The notes: generated from the letters alone by a model not told the origin. Positions 7,056 through 16,330 are shown, counted from the first letter of the stretch. The stretch: 22,321 bases of DNA from Chara braunii (GCA_003427395.1 BFEA01000657.1:43950-66270); one strand, 5' to 3'. Made by a program: numbers and translations.

Positions 7056-8140
7056 GTAGGAATGAAAGCACAACCTGTACCTGTCTTGATCACTCAGGAC
7101 CAAGAAATTTATTACGAAGAAGAAAGAGAGTGAATCAAGATAATGAAGATGAAGGCTGAGGAAGGACGGTGTCGATTGACACACGACAGAGTCAAGGAAA
7201 TGATCATTGGAGACGATGAATTTCTTACTAAAGCAGAAAATGACCTCCTCATTAGTACTTTAAAGGACATACATATGGCGTATGTCTTTGATGACAGCGA
7301 ACGTGGAAGGTTGGATGTTGATATGATCCATATGGTCAGAATACAAACGGTACCGCACGAACCATGGAATAGAAGAGGTCCACGATATCCAAATCCAGAC
7401 GATCACCACAAGGTGATTGAGTATCTGGATGGGAAAATTCAGACGAAAGTGGCAGAGTATTCTTATGGTCCGTATGCATCTCCTTGGTTTTGTTTTATCA
7501 AACCAAACGGCGTCCTCAGATAGGTCCAGAACCTGCAAAGATTGAATGCAGTGACGCTTTGAGATGCGGGTGGGCTTCCACATGCAGATCAAATGTCAAA
7601 ATCTTGTGCAGGTAGATCCATCATAACATTGATTGATTTGTATTCAGGTTATGATCAATTTCCCTTGTATACAGCGGATAGATCGATGGTGACAATGCAT
7701 ACACCTAGGGGATTGATCCATATGTGTTCAGCACTTCAAGGTTGGACAAATGTCGTCGCTATTGTACAGCGGTATATGATGAGGGTCATGCAGTCGCTCT
7801 GTCCAGACGTGACATAACTATATATTGATGATTTGGTCATTCAGGACCCTCGTGTAAAAGACGAGACGGAGGAGTTACCAGGCAGTCCCAAGTTTGTCTG
7901 GGAACATATTCGCAATGTGGTAAAGGTCATGCAAAAGCTGAAGTAGTACAACCTCACAGCCAGCGGTGTCAAGTCCACGCACTGCATGTGAAAGGTGATA
8001 ATTTTGAGATTCCTTTGCGATAAGAAAGGTCGTCGGCCAGATACAAAGAAGACGAACAAAATTTTGGAGTGACCAACTCCTTTCAAATTCATCACTGATG
8101 TACGAAGTTTTCTTGAGACTTGTGGGTTTTGGCGTATCTT
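7056..8140 (+). pseudogene. pol: Reverse transcriptase, copy A
   Basis: One reading phase runs from 7056, with no net frameshift, through RNase H. RT motifs in order are: PHEPW N-terminal segment; SPWFCFIKPNGVLR (compare the KKKDGTLR region of Ty3 RTs); IITLIDLYSGYDQFPLY (first catalytic Asp region); HTPRGLIHMCSALQGWTN; and the catalytic YIDDLVI at 7821-7841. Stops include TAG 7521-7523 (shared with copy B), TGA 7560-7562 (CGA in B), TAA 7815-7817 just before YIDD, and TAG 7944-7946. The domain would copy element RNA into cDNA, but it cannot be made here. Confidence 0.93.
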
Positions 8141-8963
8141 TATCCGGAGGTTTGCAGCAAGGGTAGAACATTTGAGGAAATTGGTACGCAAAAACCAAGA
8201 CTGGGAATGGGAACCCAAGCAGCAGGCAGTAGTAGACGACATGAAGGCTGCATTTCGAGAAGGTGGAATGATTCTCGACGTTCCTTGCTTTGACAATGAT
8301 CCAAGTCGACCCTTCATCGTGGGAACAGACGCAGGACCTACTATTTTGGGTGGTGTAATAATTCAGAAAGATGAAGGAGGACAAGAAAAACCTTTGAGAT
8401 TTGAAAGTTGGACCTTGAATATTGTTGAGCGTAATTATTCCCAATTCAAGAAAGAAATACTTATTGTCCTTCATTGTCTTCGTACATTCAGGAACTATGT
8501 ATTTGAAAAATGTTTTGTTCTGCGAGTGGATCCGACTGCTCTGGCTCAATCATGAAGAAATTATTCCCATCAGATCCAACTGTCGCTCGTAACATATATA
8601 TGGATGTTTGATTTTGAAATCGAGCGTATTTCCGGTACTCAGAACCGGGCAGATGGGTTGAGCCACATCGAATGGGATTCGTCTAAGGATCAGGCGGAAG
8701 ACCTAATCCTTGTGTACAGCTTCCTTGATAAGGAGGAACATCGGCTAAGTATTAATTTTGTTAAGTACTTAGAAAATGCTTCTTTTTTATCTGGAAACTT
8801 TGTTTGGAATGCACCTAATTCTTATCAGGTACGTTCTGAACTATTTACAGGTGAAGCTTTTATTGAAGAAGATCCATGGGGAGAGAGGACATCAGAACAA
8901 ATGATGAGTTTTGCATTATCTGACTCTATCAGTATTACAGATGAATCTCTGACGATCGAGTGA
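8141..8963 (+). pseudogene. pol: RT connection and RNase H, copy A
   Basis: This continues in the RT phase. It begins with the thumb/connection (RVEHLRKLVRKNQDWEWEPK). RNase H follows from about 8305, with TDAG as the first acidic site, the NYSQFKKEILIVLHCL helix, and the FVLRVDPTAL strand carrying a further Asp. The tether to integrase contains ERISGTQNRADGLSHIEWD, matching the conserved G-x-x-N-x-x-A-D-x-L-S-R motif after RNase H. Stops are TGA 8553-8555 (TTG in B) and TGA 8961-8963. Two small deletions near 8570-8590 total 6 bases and keep the phase. Confidence 0.9.
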
Positions 8964-9058
8964 GGTCACGAGCAAGTTCACAAAGCCTCTAGAACTTGTG
9001 GGGGCTTGTTATTCCTCGAATCCTCGTGAATTCCTTGATTTAGGAAGATCATCTCGAG

Positions 9059-9431
9059 ATGATGCCAGAAGAAGGAGGGAGTAGTGGGATCAAGGAAGCT
9101 TTCCGTAAAAGTGAATATGATGGAATCTATCCAAAAATTGAATTGTGGTTGAATGGGGAAATTGATGAAGGAGAGATCGATCCAGAAGTTCGCTTGAAAA
9201 GTAAGGATTTTGTTGTCAGGTTTGACCATCTCTTCAAGAAGTCAGGCAATGGTATTCCAAGGAGAGTGGTATGTAGATTAACCAGGCAGCTTGATGTGAT
9301 TGCCGCTCTGGATGATGGAATAGCAGGCGGTCACAGATCGGCACGAGTCACATTACAAAAAATTCAACATCTTTACTTCTGGGAAGGGATGGGGAAAATG
9401 GTTGTTGACTTTTGTAGTTCCTGCGTCCTTC

Positions 9432-9433
<2 letters not shown>
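9059..9433 (+). pseudogene. Integrase N-terminal HHCC domain, truncated, copy A
   Basis: An 8-base near-tandem insertion (around 9016) moves this part out of the pol phase. Upstream is an acidic linker (NGEIDEGEIDPEVRLKSKDF). The zinc domain has GGHRSARVTLQKIQHLYFW and DFCSSCVLQ. The second His (9332-9334) and both Cys (9413-9415, 9422-9424) are present. The first His is Asp here (GAT 9311-9313; CAT in B). Coding stops resembling integrase three codons after the last Cys and passes into CT repeat, so the DDE catalytic core and C-terminal domain are absent. Confidence 0.88.
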
Positions 9434-9479
<46 letters not shown>

Positions 9480-9491
9480 GCCACCGCTCCC

Positions 9492-9547
<56 letters not shown>
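9434..9547. repeat. Two CT microsatellites at the unit A/B border
   Basis: CT runs at about 9434-9474 and 9498-9547 are separated by a 23-base CTGCCACCGCTCCCTTTCC-type spacer. They replace the integrase core of copy A and form the left border of unit B. Recombination between such tracts is a plausible route to the duplication. Confidence 0.92.
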
Positions 9548-9550
<3 letters not shown>

Positions 9551-9559
9551 CCATTGCTC

Positions 9560-9893
9560 TCTTTCCTCCATTCATCGTCGCTATGCATCTCCGTCATCTG
9601 CAGTCTTCTTGCTCGCGAGCTCCCTCCTTCATTTTCTTTCACCGCCCTCCGTTTCTTCTCAATCCTTCTCGCCATATCGAGTGCTAGCCAGCACTCTTGC
9701 TCGACTTCGGAGGCAAAAAGGCCGCGGGCTTTTTCTCTTTCCCTCTCAGCCTCCTCTTCGAGTGACTTTGGGTTCTCTCTTTCCTTCTCAAGGTACCTCT
9801 CCGCCTCCCTGTCCCGTTCCCTATCCTTCTCCTCTTCAAGTCGTTGTCTCTCCTCTTCCTCCATATCTACTTGAAGCTTTCACGCGTATCTAA
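9560..9893 (-). pseudogene. E/R-rich coiled-coil ORF remnant, copy B
   Basis: This is homologous to the minus-strand ORF of unit A. The GGRHLWQLRY segment is upstream, but a TGA at about 9880-9882 (TGG in A) separates it from the helix. An ATG then opens at 9864 (MEEEERQRLEEEKDRERDRE). The frame continues through ASEVEQECWLALDMARRIEK and HSDDEWRKESNGG, and runs without a break into the GA microsatellite, which encodes an ER repeat. Length in the non-microsatellite part is about 105 codons. The family is not recognised. Conservation in both units means it was present before the duplication. Confidence 0.5.
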
Positions 9894-10057
9894 GTTGCCA
9901 TAGGTGCCTACCACATGTGCACTTGGCTCCATGCACAACCTCCCTTCTAGAGAACAGGCTGTCGTCGGGTCATTGTATGTTAAAGGGGTTTATGGACCCT
10001 CCCTCGACACGGCTCATGTTGCTCCTCCACCTTGCCTCGTTGTCACGCACCATGGTG

Positions 10058-10059
<2 letters not shown>

Positions 10060-10090
<31 letters not shown>
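10060..10090 (+). repeat. G31 homopolymer
   Basis: Thirty-one consecutive G are followed at once by a GA run. The same site in unit A has only four G. Such a run can fold into G-quadruplexes and is prone to slippage. It can also be a sequencing or assembly error, so the length should not be trusted. Confidence 0.9.

Positions 10091-10140
<50 letters not shown>
10091..10140. repeat. (AG)n microsatellite, copy B
   Basis: A pure AG run of about 40 bases, then GAAAGAGAGAG. It corresponds to the shorter, less regular GA tract at 1806-1850. Confidence 0.93.
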
Positions 10141-10141
<1 letters not shown>

Positions 10142-10268
10142 GTAGGACGGAGACAGAGACAGATAGAGCGATGGAGAGAGAAAGATAGGCTGTGGAGCAG
10201 CAACGTAGAGGAGTTCACTTAGCAGCAGCATAGACGAGTTGGAGTTTGACATGCTCCATACTCGGCTT
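10141..10268. other. Spacer between GA tract and inverted repeat, no gene
   Basis: It matches 1851-1978 of unit A closely (GACAGAGACAGATAGAGCGA, then a GAGGAGTT...GCAGCA segment). I see no coding or RNA signature. Confidence 0.6.
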
Positions 10269-10298
10269 GGTCAACGTTTTATACAGTAAACGTTGACC
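10269..10298. repeat. Perfect 11-bp inverted repeat, copy B
   Basis: Arms (10269-10279 and 10288-10298) and spacer are identical to the copy at 1979-2008. Exact conservation across 30 bases is notable when surrounding sequence has drifted, although 30 bases could escape change by chance. Confidence 0.85.
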
Positions 10299-10423
10299 TG
10301 GCTCTTGCTCCGGGTTGTGCGTTGACCTGAGCTTGGGCCCAGGCAGGTACCCATGTTGACGTGAGTGTGGACCTGGACGTGTTCTCAGGTTTACATGGGC
10401 TTGTACCAGGACCTCGCCCAAGG

Positions 10424-10458
<35 letters not shown>

Positions 10459-10628
10459 GACAAACATCTGTTTGATTCTATGTCTGCCTGTCTGTGTGTC
10501 TTAACCTGTGCAAGGATGCAGACAGGCAAGCAGGCAGAGAGGCAGGCAGACTGGCAGACTGACACGCAGACAAACACGACGACAGACAGGCAGACACATA
10601 GGCAGACAGTTAGGCAAATAGGATTGAA
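10299..10628. repeat. TTGACC- and CAGACAGG-rich low-complexity segment with A27 run
   Basis: This is the equivalent of 2009-2288. A stretch of about 40 bases including 27 consecutive A (10428-10454) interrupts the sequence after ACCTCGCCCAAGG; unit A has no such run at this place. No gene is seen. Confidence 0.75.
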
Positions 10629-10650
10629 TTTTTTTATTTTATTTTTTTTT
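10629..10650. repeat. T-rich tract with two A interruptions
   Basis: T7-A-T4-A-T9 follows GGATTGAA, at the same position as the T23 run in unit A. Confidence 0.9.
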
Positions 10651-11690
10651 AGGGACCCCCTCTTTCAAAGCAAAGGTCAAAGTTCTAGCCCATGTCCAGT
10701 CGCACACGTTGCCCTGGCGTTGGTCTGCCCCTGCAACCCCGTTGACTTGGGTCTGTGCCCGACGCTGTTTTCAGGTCTACCTACGGTCGGACTTCGGATT
10801 GGACCTGTGGTTGGACCTGTGGACGCACGGAGGCAGGACCTGGTCTTGCCCTGTACCTCCATTAACCTGTGTCCAGGCCCGCGTGCGGTGAGGTTTACGT
10901 AAGTCGCCTCGCAGGCCTGTGTCGATGTTGACTAGGCCTGTGTCGTGTTGACGTGCACCTTGGGAGGCAGGCAGACAGACAGAGAAACAGGTAGGAAGGC
11001 AGGGAAAGACGGAGACAGGGAGGCAGGCATGGCAGATAGGCACGCAGACATGCAACACGCAGGCAGGCAGGCAGGCATGCAAGAGTCAGGCAGGCATGCA
11101 GCGGATAAGCAGGCAAGCATGCAGCAGACGGGCACGCAGGCAGACAGACATGCAGCAGTCCGGCAGGCATGCAGCATGCAGGCAGGCAAGCATGCAGCAG
11201 ACGAACATGCGGTGGTTGACGTGGACCTTGGGAACATGCAACACAAAGGCAGGCAGGCAGGCAGCAGTCAGACAGGCATGCGGCAGACAGGCAGGTAGGC
11301 ATGCAGCAGACAGGCAGGCTAGCACGCAGCACGCAGACATGCAGCACACAGGCAGGCAGCACGCACGCAGGCAGGGATGCAGCATTCAGGCAGGCATGCA
11401 GCAGACACGCAGGCAGGCATGCAGCAGACAAGCAGGCAAGCATGCAGAGACTTTGCTTCGGTCCACGATCTGGACTTTGGCTGGGTCAACAACCTAACTG
11501 AACCACCCAACCACTCAATCACCCAGCCACGCTACCACCCAACCACCCAGCCACCCAACCACACAACGAACCACCTAACCGAACCACCCAACGATCAATC
11601 CAGCCAACCATGTAAACCAATCACCCAACGACCCAACGAAGCGCATAATCCTACCACCCAACGATCAGTGGCAGACGTTTACTTTTTATC

Positions 11691-11692
<2 letters not shown>
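10651..11692. repeat. Composite repeat module 3
   Basis: It has the same order as module 1: TTGACC segment (about 10655-10960), GCAGGCATG array (10961-11448), joining sequence, then ACCCAACC array (11486-11672). It ends in GATCAGTGGCAGACGTTTAC before the next T run. Array units differ in number and order from module 1, showing internal turnover after duplication. Confidence 0.87.

Positions 11693-11726
<34 letters not shown>
11693..11726. repeat. T34 homopolymer
   Basis: It separates modules 3 and 4 and is equivalent to the T36 run at 3331-3366. Confidence 0.95.
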
Positions 11727-11731
<5 letters not shown>

Positions 11732-12030
11732 GACCCGCCCCTTTAAATCAGAGGTCCAAGTTCTAACCCGTGTCTAGTCCCACACGTTGCCCTGGCGTTG
11801 GTCTGCCCCTGCAACCCCGTTGACCTGGGTCTGTGCTCGACGCTGTTTTCATGTCTACCTAGGGTCGGACTTGGGATTGGACCTGTGGTTGGGCCTGTGG
11901 ACGCACGGAGGCAGGACCTGGTCTCGCCCTGTACCTCCATGGACCTGTGTCTGGGTCCGCCAGTGGTGAGGTTTACATAAGCCACCTCGCAGGCCTGTGT
12001 CGATGTTCACTGGGGATGTGCTCTGTTGAC
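11727..12030. repeat. Composite repeat module 4 (TTGACC segment only)
   Basis: This is the intact equivalent of module 2. It runs straight from the T tract through CCCGCCCCTTTAAATCAGAG to the TTGACC words with no adapter, RNase H fragment or N. At 12031 it passes into the gypsy leader. It shows what the native sequence at 3367-3890 should look like. Confidence 0.85.
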
Positions 12031-12226
12031 GGGGACCATGAGATGTACGGCTGACGCACCCAGCTAGAGCGGCGAAGGGATGACTCGACCTCGCACCATC
12101 TCCGTGGCTCACGGAAACTATTCCGCTTTTGTCCCTAAGTTGTCTCAGTGTTTTGTTATGATGTGTAACTCCTGCGTGACATGGCCGGGAGGGCCCTCGC
12201 TCACGCGGGGGCGGATGCGCTCGACA
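12031..12226 (+). repeat. Probable 5' LTR remnant, copy B
   Basis: It has the same length as in copy A and ends in TCGACA two bases before the PBS. A short GC-rich inverted element (AGGGCCCTCGCTCACGCG) lies near its end. A start at TGTTGAC (12024) is possible but not provable from this window. Confidence 0.55.
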
Positions 12227-12228
12227 GG

Positions 12229-12246
12229 TGGCGCCGTTGCCGGGGA
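12229..12246 (+). promoter_or_regulatory. Primer-binding site complementary to tRNA-Asp
   Basis: TGGCGCCGTTGCCGGGGA is the exact complement of the 3' end of plant tRNA-Asp(GUC) including CCA, as I recall that tRNA. This PBS is used by several plant Ty3/gypsy lineages. It marks the 5' LTR end and the start of the untranslated leader; gag begins 189 bases downstream of its last base. Confidence 0.88.
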
Positions 12247-12434
12247 ATACAGCAAACTAACGTTATCCATGGTGGAACGACACTCGGGTAAGAAAATGTT
12301 AAAAAATTATAATTTAGGCTTGTTTTTGTTTTGTTTGCAAATGAAGAACCAGAAAAACTTTACAAGGATTGTAAAACAAGAACTAGTTGATTGAAATAAG
12401 AATGTATGGTGTTATTGTTCTTGTGTAACTCAAG

Positions 12435-13991
12435 ATGTCTGGCGGAAACGGCAACGAGAGGAGAAATGACATCAAGGAATTGTCCAGGGTGATTCAAGAA
12501 TCATTCCCACAAAGGGTTCAATTTCCAAAAGTGGATGTGCCTTTGTTTGATGGCAACAACGCCTCTGGTTGGGCTGAAAAATTCGAGCAACTGGCAAGTT
12601 GTCGAGAATGGACTGACGCAGAGATGTTGCAGAAAGTAAAACGATATTGTAAGGTCAGATATAAGGAGCAGTTGATGGCCCTGGTGAGCGAATCAAAAGA
12701 TTGGGCTAAGTTCAAAGAAAAATTGTTGAACAAATATCAGCTCGAGGATCAGCTATTAGATCTGGCTGATCTCCGAAAAGTTCTCCGACGAATGTTCGGG
12801 TCAACTAGACAATTCTTGACGAAGTTTGAACGAATCGCTCGACTGATTCCTGATTTGTCAGATAAAGACAAATGCATCATCTTTCTGGATAACTTCTCAG
12901 AAGTCGAGCAAAGGGAATTCATGAAAGATATGCAAGGGCAATATGACTGGCAAAAAATAAAAGTTAATATTTTGGCAGGAAACTTTGACCAAATGCTTTA
13001 CAGATTACTAAAGCAGCGCAAGGAATATCGTGAGGAAGAAGATGTCAATAAAGCTAAGGATCGTGAAGTTTTCAAGACCTTATCAGATATGAGAGAAATA
13101 ATGGCAGATATGCACGTTGAACGTCTGAAGATGGAAATCATGATGGTCAAGGCAAAGGGAAGTAAAAGAAAGGGGAAAGAGGTTGTTGTGGAAAGCAGCA
13201 GCGACAGCGAGAGTGAGGAAGAGGAACCACCCAAGAAACTGACAAAAGCCGAAAGGAAGGCTTTGAATCAGATTCAAGGGGGACAAGGGACTTCCAAGAA
13301 GCAAGGGAAGAATGGTGGAAATGGTGGAAACGACAGAAATGCCCAAGCGCAGCCTGATCAATCCCAACCCGGCCCAAGTCACCAAAAGGTTGGAGGGGGC
13401 CGTGGGCGGGGGCGTGGAAATTTTGGTGGACGAGGTAACTGGGCCAAAGACCTTACATGTAAGTATTGCGTCCAGAAGGGATATGTTATGCGATTTTGTG
13501 AACTCCTCGCCAAAGATGAGGTAGACAAGATTGTTTATACTACCATTCGTGGGGAAGTATTCGATTTTAAAGGTAATATGATCGATCCTGATCTTGAAGG
13601 AGGCGTGAGGAAAGAAGCTTTCCGACGAATGGGAAAAAATTTGCCAGCTACCTTTAGAATGGCATCGCCTGAAGAAGAAGAATTCTTTAGAATGGAGAAA
13701 GTCTTTCAATCTTTACAGATTGATGACTCAGAGGTGGAATTGGGAGAATTGACGGAACAAGGAAAAATGCTCATCCAACGGGCGCAGAAGATGACCGAAA
13801 AAATAAGAAAATGTCGAGACACGGTCGTTCAACTGTGTCTCGACATGGATGAAGAATGGTCAGGTCTACCTAATGTGTACCTATTTGGAGGATGGGATGT
13901 ACCTGATAATACCTCTCCAATTGTACTTGAATCTTCATTTGGTCTTAGATCTATGGCTGCTAATGTGGTTTTGCGACCTGTACTTAAGTGA
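12435..13991 (+). pseudogene. gag: Gag polyprotein, copy B (518 codons to first stop)
   Basis: The start ATG at 12435 is supported by alignment with copy A and by the onset of similarity. Residues ~30-200 are the capsid-like part (VPLFDGNNASGWAEKFEQ, YQLEDQLLDLADLRKV, LDNFSEVEQREF, LLAGNFDQMLYRLL-like). Residues ~200-250 are charged helix. Residues 251-270 are a Ser/Glu acidic patch, and 280-336 are Gly/Gln/Arg-rich with an RGRGRG box. Residues 342-355 are the zinc knuckle, but His350 is Tyr (TAT 13482-13484; CAT in A), which should weaken zinc binding. The first stop, TGA 13989-13991, is CGA in copy A, so the ancestral product was longer. Confidence 0.92.
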
Positions 13992-14873
13992 GATGCCCCG
14001 ACGACATTGCCACAAGTGTGAAGAACTCGAAAGGCCTTAAGCAAGAAGACGGCTGCAGGAGGTACGTCAAGGCAACCAGTAGGAGAAGTCCTTGCTACTG
14101 ATGATGAAGAAAGCAATTCAGATAAGGAGGATGAGAGACTGCGTGTCGAAGATGAGCGGCAAGCAAAATAGCGCGCTTCAAAGCAAGATGTTGAGAAAAG
14201 ACAGGAGGCAGTCGAGGAAGAGGAGCCTCGACGTAAGAAGAATATTTATACGATTCCTGTTGAGAAGGGAATTGACATTGAGCAGATCGTTGATCGTATC
14301 TTGGGAACTCAGCGTGACTTGGTCACGCTAAAGGAATTTCTGGCGGCATCTCCAAAAATCCGCGATGAGATCAAACAGAGACTAACGCGAAGGAAGATAA
14401 TGATCGTTAAATTGGGAGACATCATTCCTCCAGAGGCTAATTGGGCACCTGCGGGAACCAAAATGAACTGGCGATGTGTTGTTACTGGTCTCCTAAAGGT
14501 GCATGCTGGACAAGGTGAGTTTACTGCCCTGATGGATGACGGTGCTGAAACGAATATCGTACGAGAAAAGGAAGTCATGGAGGCAGGAATCCGGATTAAT
14601 CGAGCTGATACAGGATTCCTTATAGGCGCAAGTGGATCAACTGTCTTTTTTGGCATGCCTAGCGACGTCATGGTCTAAGTAGGAAGGGTGAAAGCTCGTT
14701 CCTACTTCTATGTCCTGCTCAGAGTTGAGCATGAGGTCTTGCTAGGAAGACCATTTCAATGCAGAACCGAGAGCATAATTATTAATAAGCATGATGGCTC
14801 CATGTTTTTCGCTTTGTGTGACCCTGTGTGTGGATATTATGAAGTGATAAAATGCGAAAACACAGGGTCTTAA
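13992..14873 (+). pseudogene. Gag C-terminal region and aspartic protease, copy B
   Basis: This is in the same phase as gag, with TGA 14019-14021 (CGA in A), TAG 14169-14171 (CAG in A), TAA 14676-14678 (TCA in A) and TAA at 14871-14873. The protease active site is MDDGAETNIV, with the expected catalytic Asp at 14535-14537. It is followed by the GASGSTVFFG flap region and EVLLGRPF. The catalytic motif is intact here, unlike copy A, but the stops preclude a complete enzyme. Confidence 0.88.
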
Positions 14874-15223
14874 AATTCGAGGAATCGGTTTAATCCCGGA
14901 TCCTACTTTTTTCCAGAGTCAGAAAGACTTAAGAAAGAGAAAGAGTCATTTGATAGTTTTGATGAGCCAAGGAAATTTTCTATTGCCTTGCCAGACATCT
15001 CGCACGTAATAGATTTTCTATCAACAGGAGTCTCAATTGATCCGGGGTTGGTGAAGGCATTAACTAATATGATAGCAGATGTGGGAGGTGCAGAAAGTAT
15101 GACTTTGACATATCGATTGGATGCACCTCAGGAGGTGAGTACTCTGGTTATGCCCGCATCAAGGCAGGGTCGTTTTTTAGAGGACGAAAACTTGTCGAGG
15201 GATCGAAGCGCAGGCATAAGAAA
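14874..15223 (+). pseudogene. Protease-RT linker, copy B
   Basis: It continues in the gag-protease phase after the TAA at 14871, through ERLKKEKESFDSFDEPRKF, IDFLSTGVSIDPGLVKALTN and RLDAPQEVSTLVMPASRQGR. It ends at the TAG at 15225-15227. Pol resumes one base back, as in copy A. The function of the linker is unknown. Confidence 0.75.
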
Positions 15224-16330
15224 GTAGGAGTGAAAGCACAGCCTGTGCCTGTCTTGATGCCTCAGGACCAATAAATTTACTACGAAGAAGAAAGAGAGTG
15301 GATCAAGATAATGAAAATGAAGGCTGAGGAAGTTCCGTATCGATTGACATCCGACAGAGTCAAGGAAATGATCATTGGAGACGATGAATTTCTTACTAAA
15401 GCAGAAAATGACCTCCTCGTTAGTACTTTAAAGGACATACATATGGTGTATGCCTTTGATGACAGCGAACGTGGAAGGCTGGATGTTGTTATGATCCCTA
15501 TGATCAGAATACATACGGTACCGCACGAGCCATGGAATATAAGATATCCACAATATCCAAATATAGACGATCACCGCAGGGTGATTGAGTATCTGGATGA
15601 AAAAATTCAGACGAAAGTGTCAGACTATTCATATGGTCCATATACATCTCCTTGGTTTTGTTTTATCAAACCAAACGGCGTCCTCAGATAGGTCGAGGAC
15701 CTGCAAGATTGAATGAAATGACGGTTCGAGATGCGGGTGGGCTTCCATATGCAGATCAACTGTCAGAATCTTGTGCATGTAGATCAATTATAACATTGAT
15801 TGATTTGTATTCAGGTTATGATCAATTCCCCTTGTATACAGTGGATAGACTGATGACAGCAATGCATACGCCTAGGGGATTGATCCATGTGTGTTCAGCA
15901 CCTCAAGGTTGGACAAATGTCGTCGCTATTGTACAACGGTATATGATGAGGGTCATGCAGCCGATCTGTCCAGACGTGACCTCACGATATATCGATGATT
16001 TGGTCATTCTAGGACCTCGTGTAAAAGACGAGACGGAGGTGTTACCAGGCATTCGCAAGTTTGTCTAGGAACATATTCGCGATGTGGTAAAGTTTCTGCA
16101 AAAGCTGAAGGAGTACAACCTCAGAGCTAGCGGTGTCAAATCCAGGCACTGCATGCAAGAGGCGACAATTTTGGGATTCCTTTGCGATAAGAAAGGTCGT
16201 CGAAGACGAACAAAATTTTGGAGTGGCCAACTCCTTTCAAATCCATCACTGATGTACGAAGTTTTCTTGAGACTTGTGGGTTTTGGCGTATCTTTCTCCG
16301 GAGGTTTGCAGCAAGGGTAGAACATTTGAG
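15224..16330 (+). pseudogene. pol: Reverse transcriptase, copy B
   Basis: The pol phase starts at the GTA overlapping the linker's TAG. RT motifs are as in copy A, with RYIDDLVILGP intact (YIDD 15988-15999). Lesions are: TAA in PQDQ-stop-IYYE near 15270; TAG 15689-15691 after NGVLR (shared with A); a 1-base deletion near 15708; TAG 16066-16068 (TGG in A); and a 13-base deletion at 16202/16203 removing the bases found at 8036-8048 in A. Polymerase motifs are well preserved between lesions. Confidence 0.92.

Larger units (their letters stand above)
1230..9433 (+). repeat. Compound tandem repeat unit A (~8.2 kb)
   Basis: This is the left copy of an ~8.15-kb unit repeated directly downstream. 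Matching landmarks are: E/R-rich minus-strand ORF (1322-1699 and about 9580-9890), inverted repeat (1979 and 10269), composite modules (2312 and 10651), PBS (4089 and 12229), gag (4301 and 12440), YIDD of RT (7821 and 15988), integrase HHCC (9361 and 17513). Offsets run from about 8.14 to 8.29 kb, the larger ones reflecting tract-length indels. Aligning a 170-base gag stretch by eye gave about 15 mismatches. That is too many for haplotypes or a collapsed assembly, and points to a real, old duplication. Confidence 0.9.
3891..9433 (+). mobile_element. Truncated Ty3/gypsy LTR retrotransposon, copy A
   Basis: The domain order LTR remnant, tRNA-Asp PBS, gag with CCHC knuckle, retropepsin, RT, RNase H, integrase HHCC is that of a Ty3/gypsy element. 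The element ends inside integrase at a CT tract. There is no DDE core, polypurine tract or 3' LTR before the next unit starts. Coding is broken by a lost gag ATG, stops, a 2-base deletion near 4877, rearrangement in the linker, and an 8-base insertion near 9016. It is non-functional by itself. The pol order (RNase H before integrase) separates it from copia. Confidence 0.93.

Noticed and set aside
9059-9433. Assignment to chromoviruses or another specific gypsy clade
   Set aside because: The integrase C-terminus that would carry a chromodomain is missing, and I cannot build an RT tree here.
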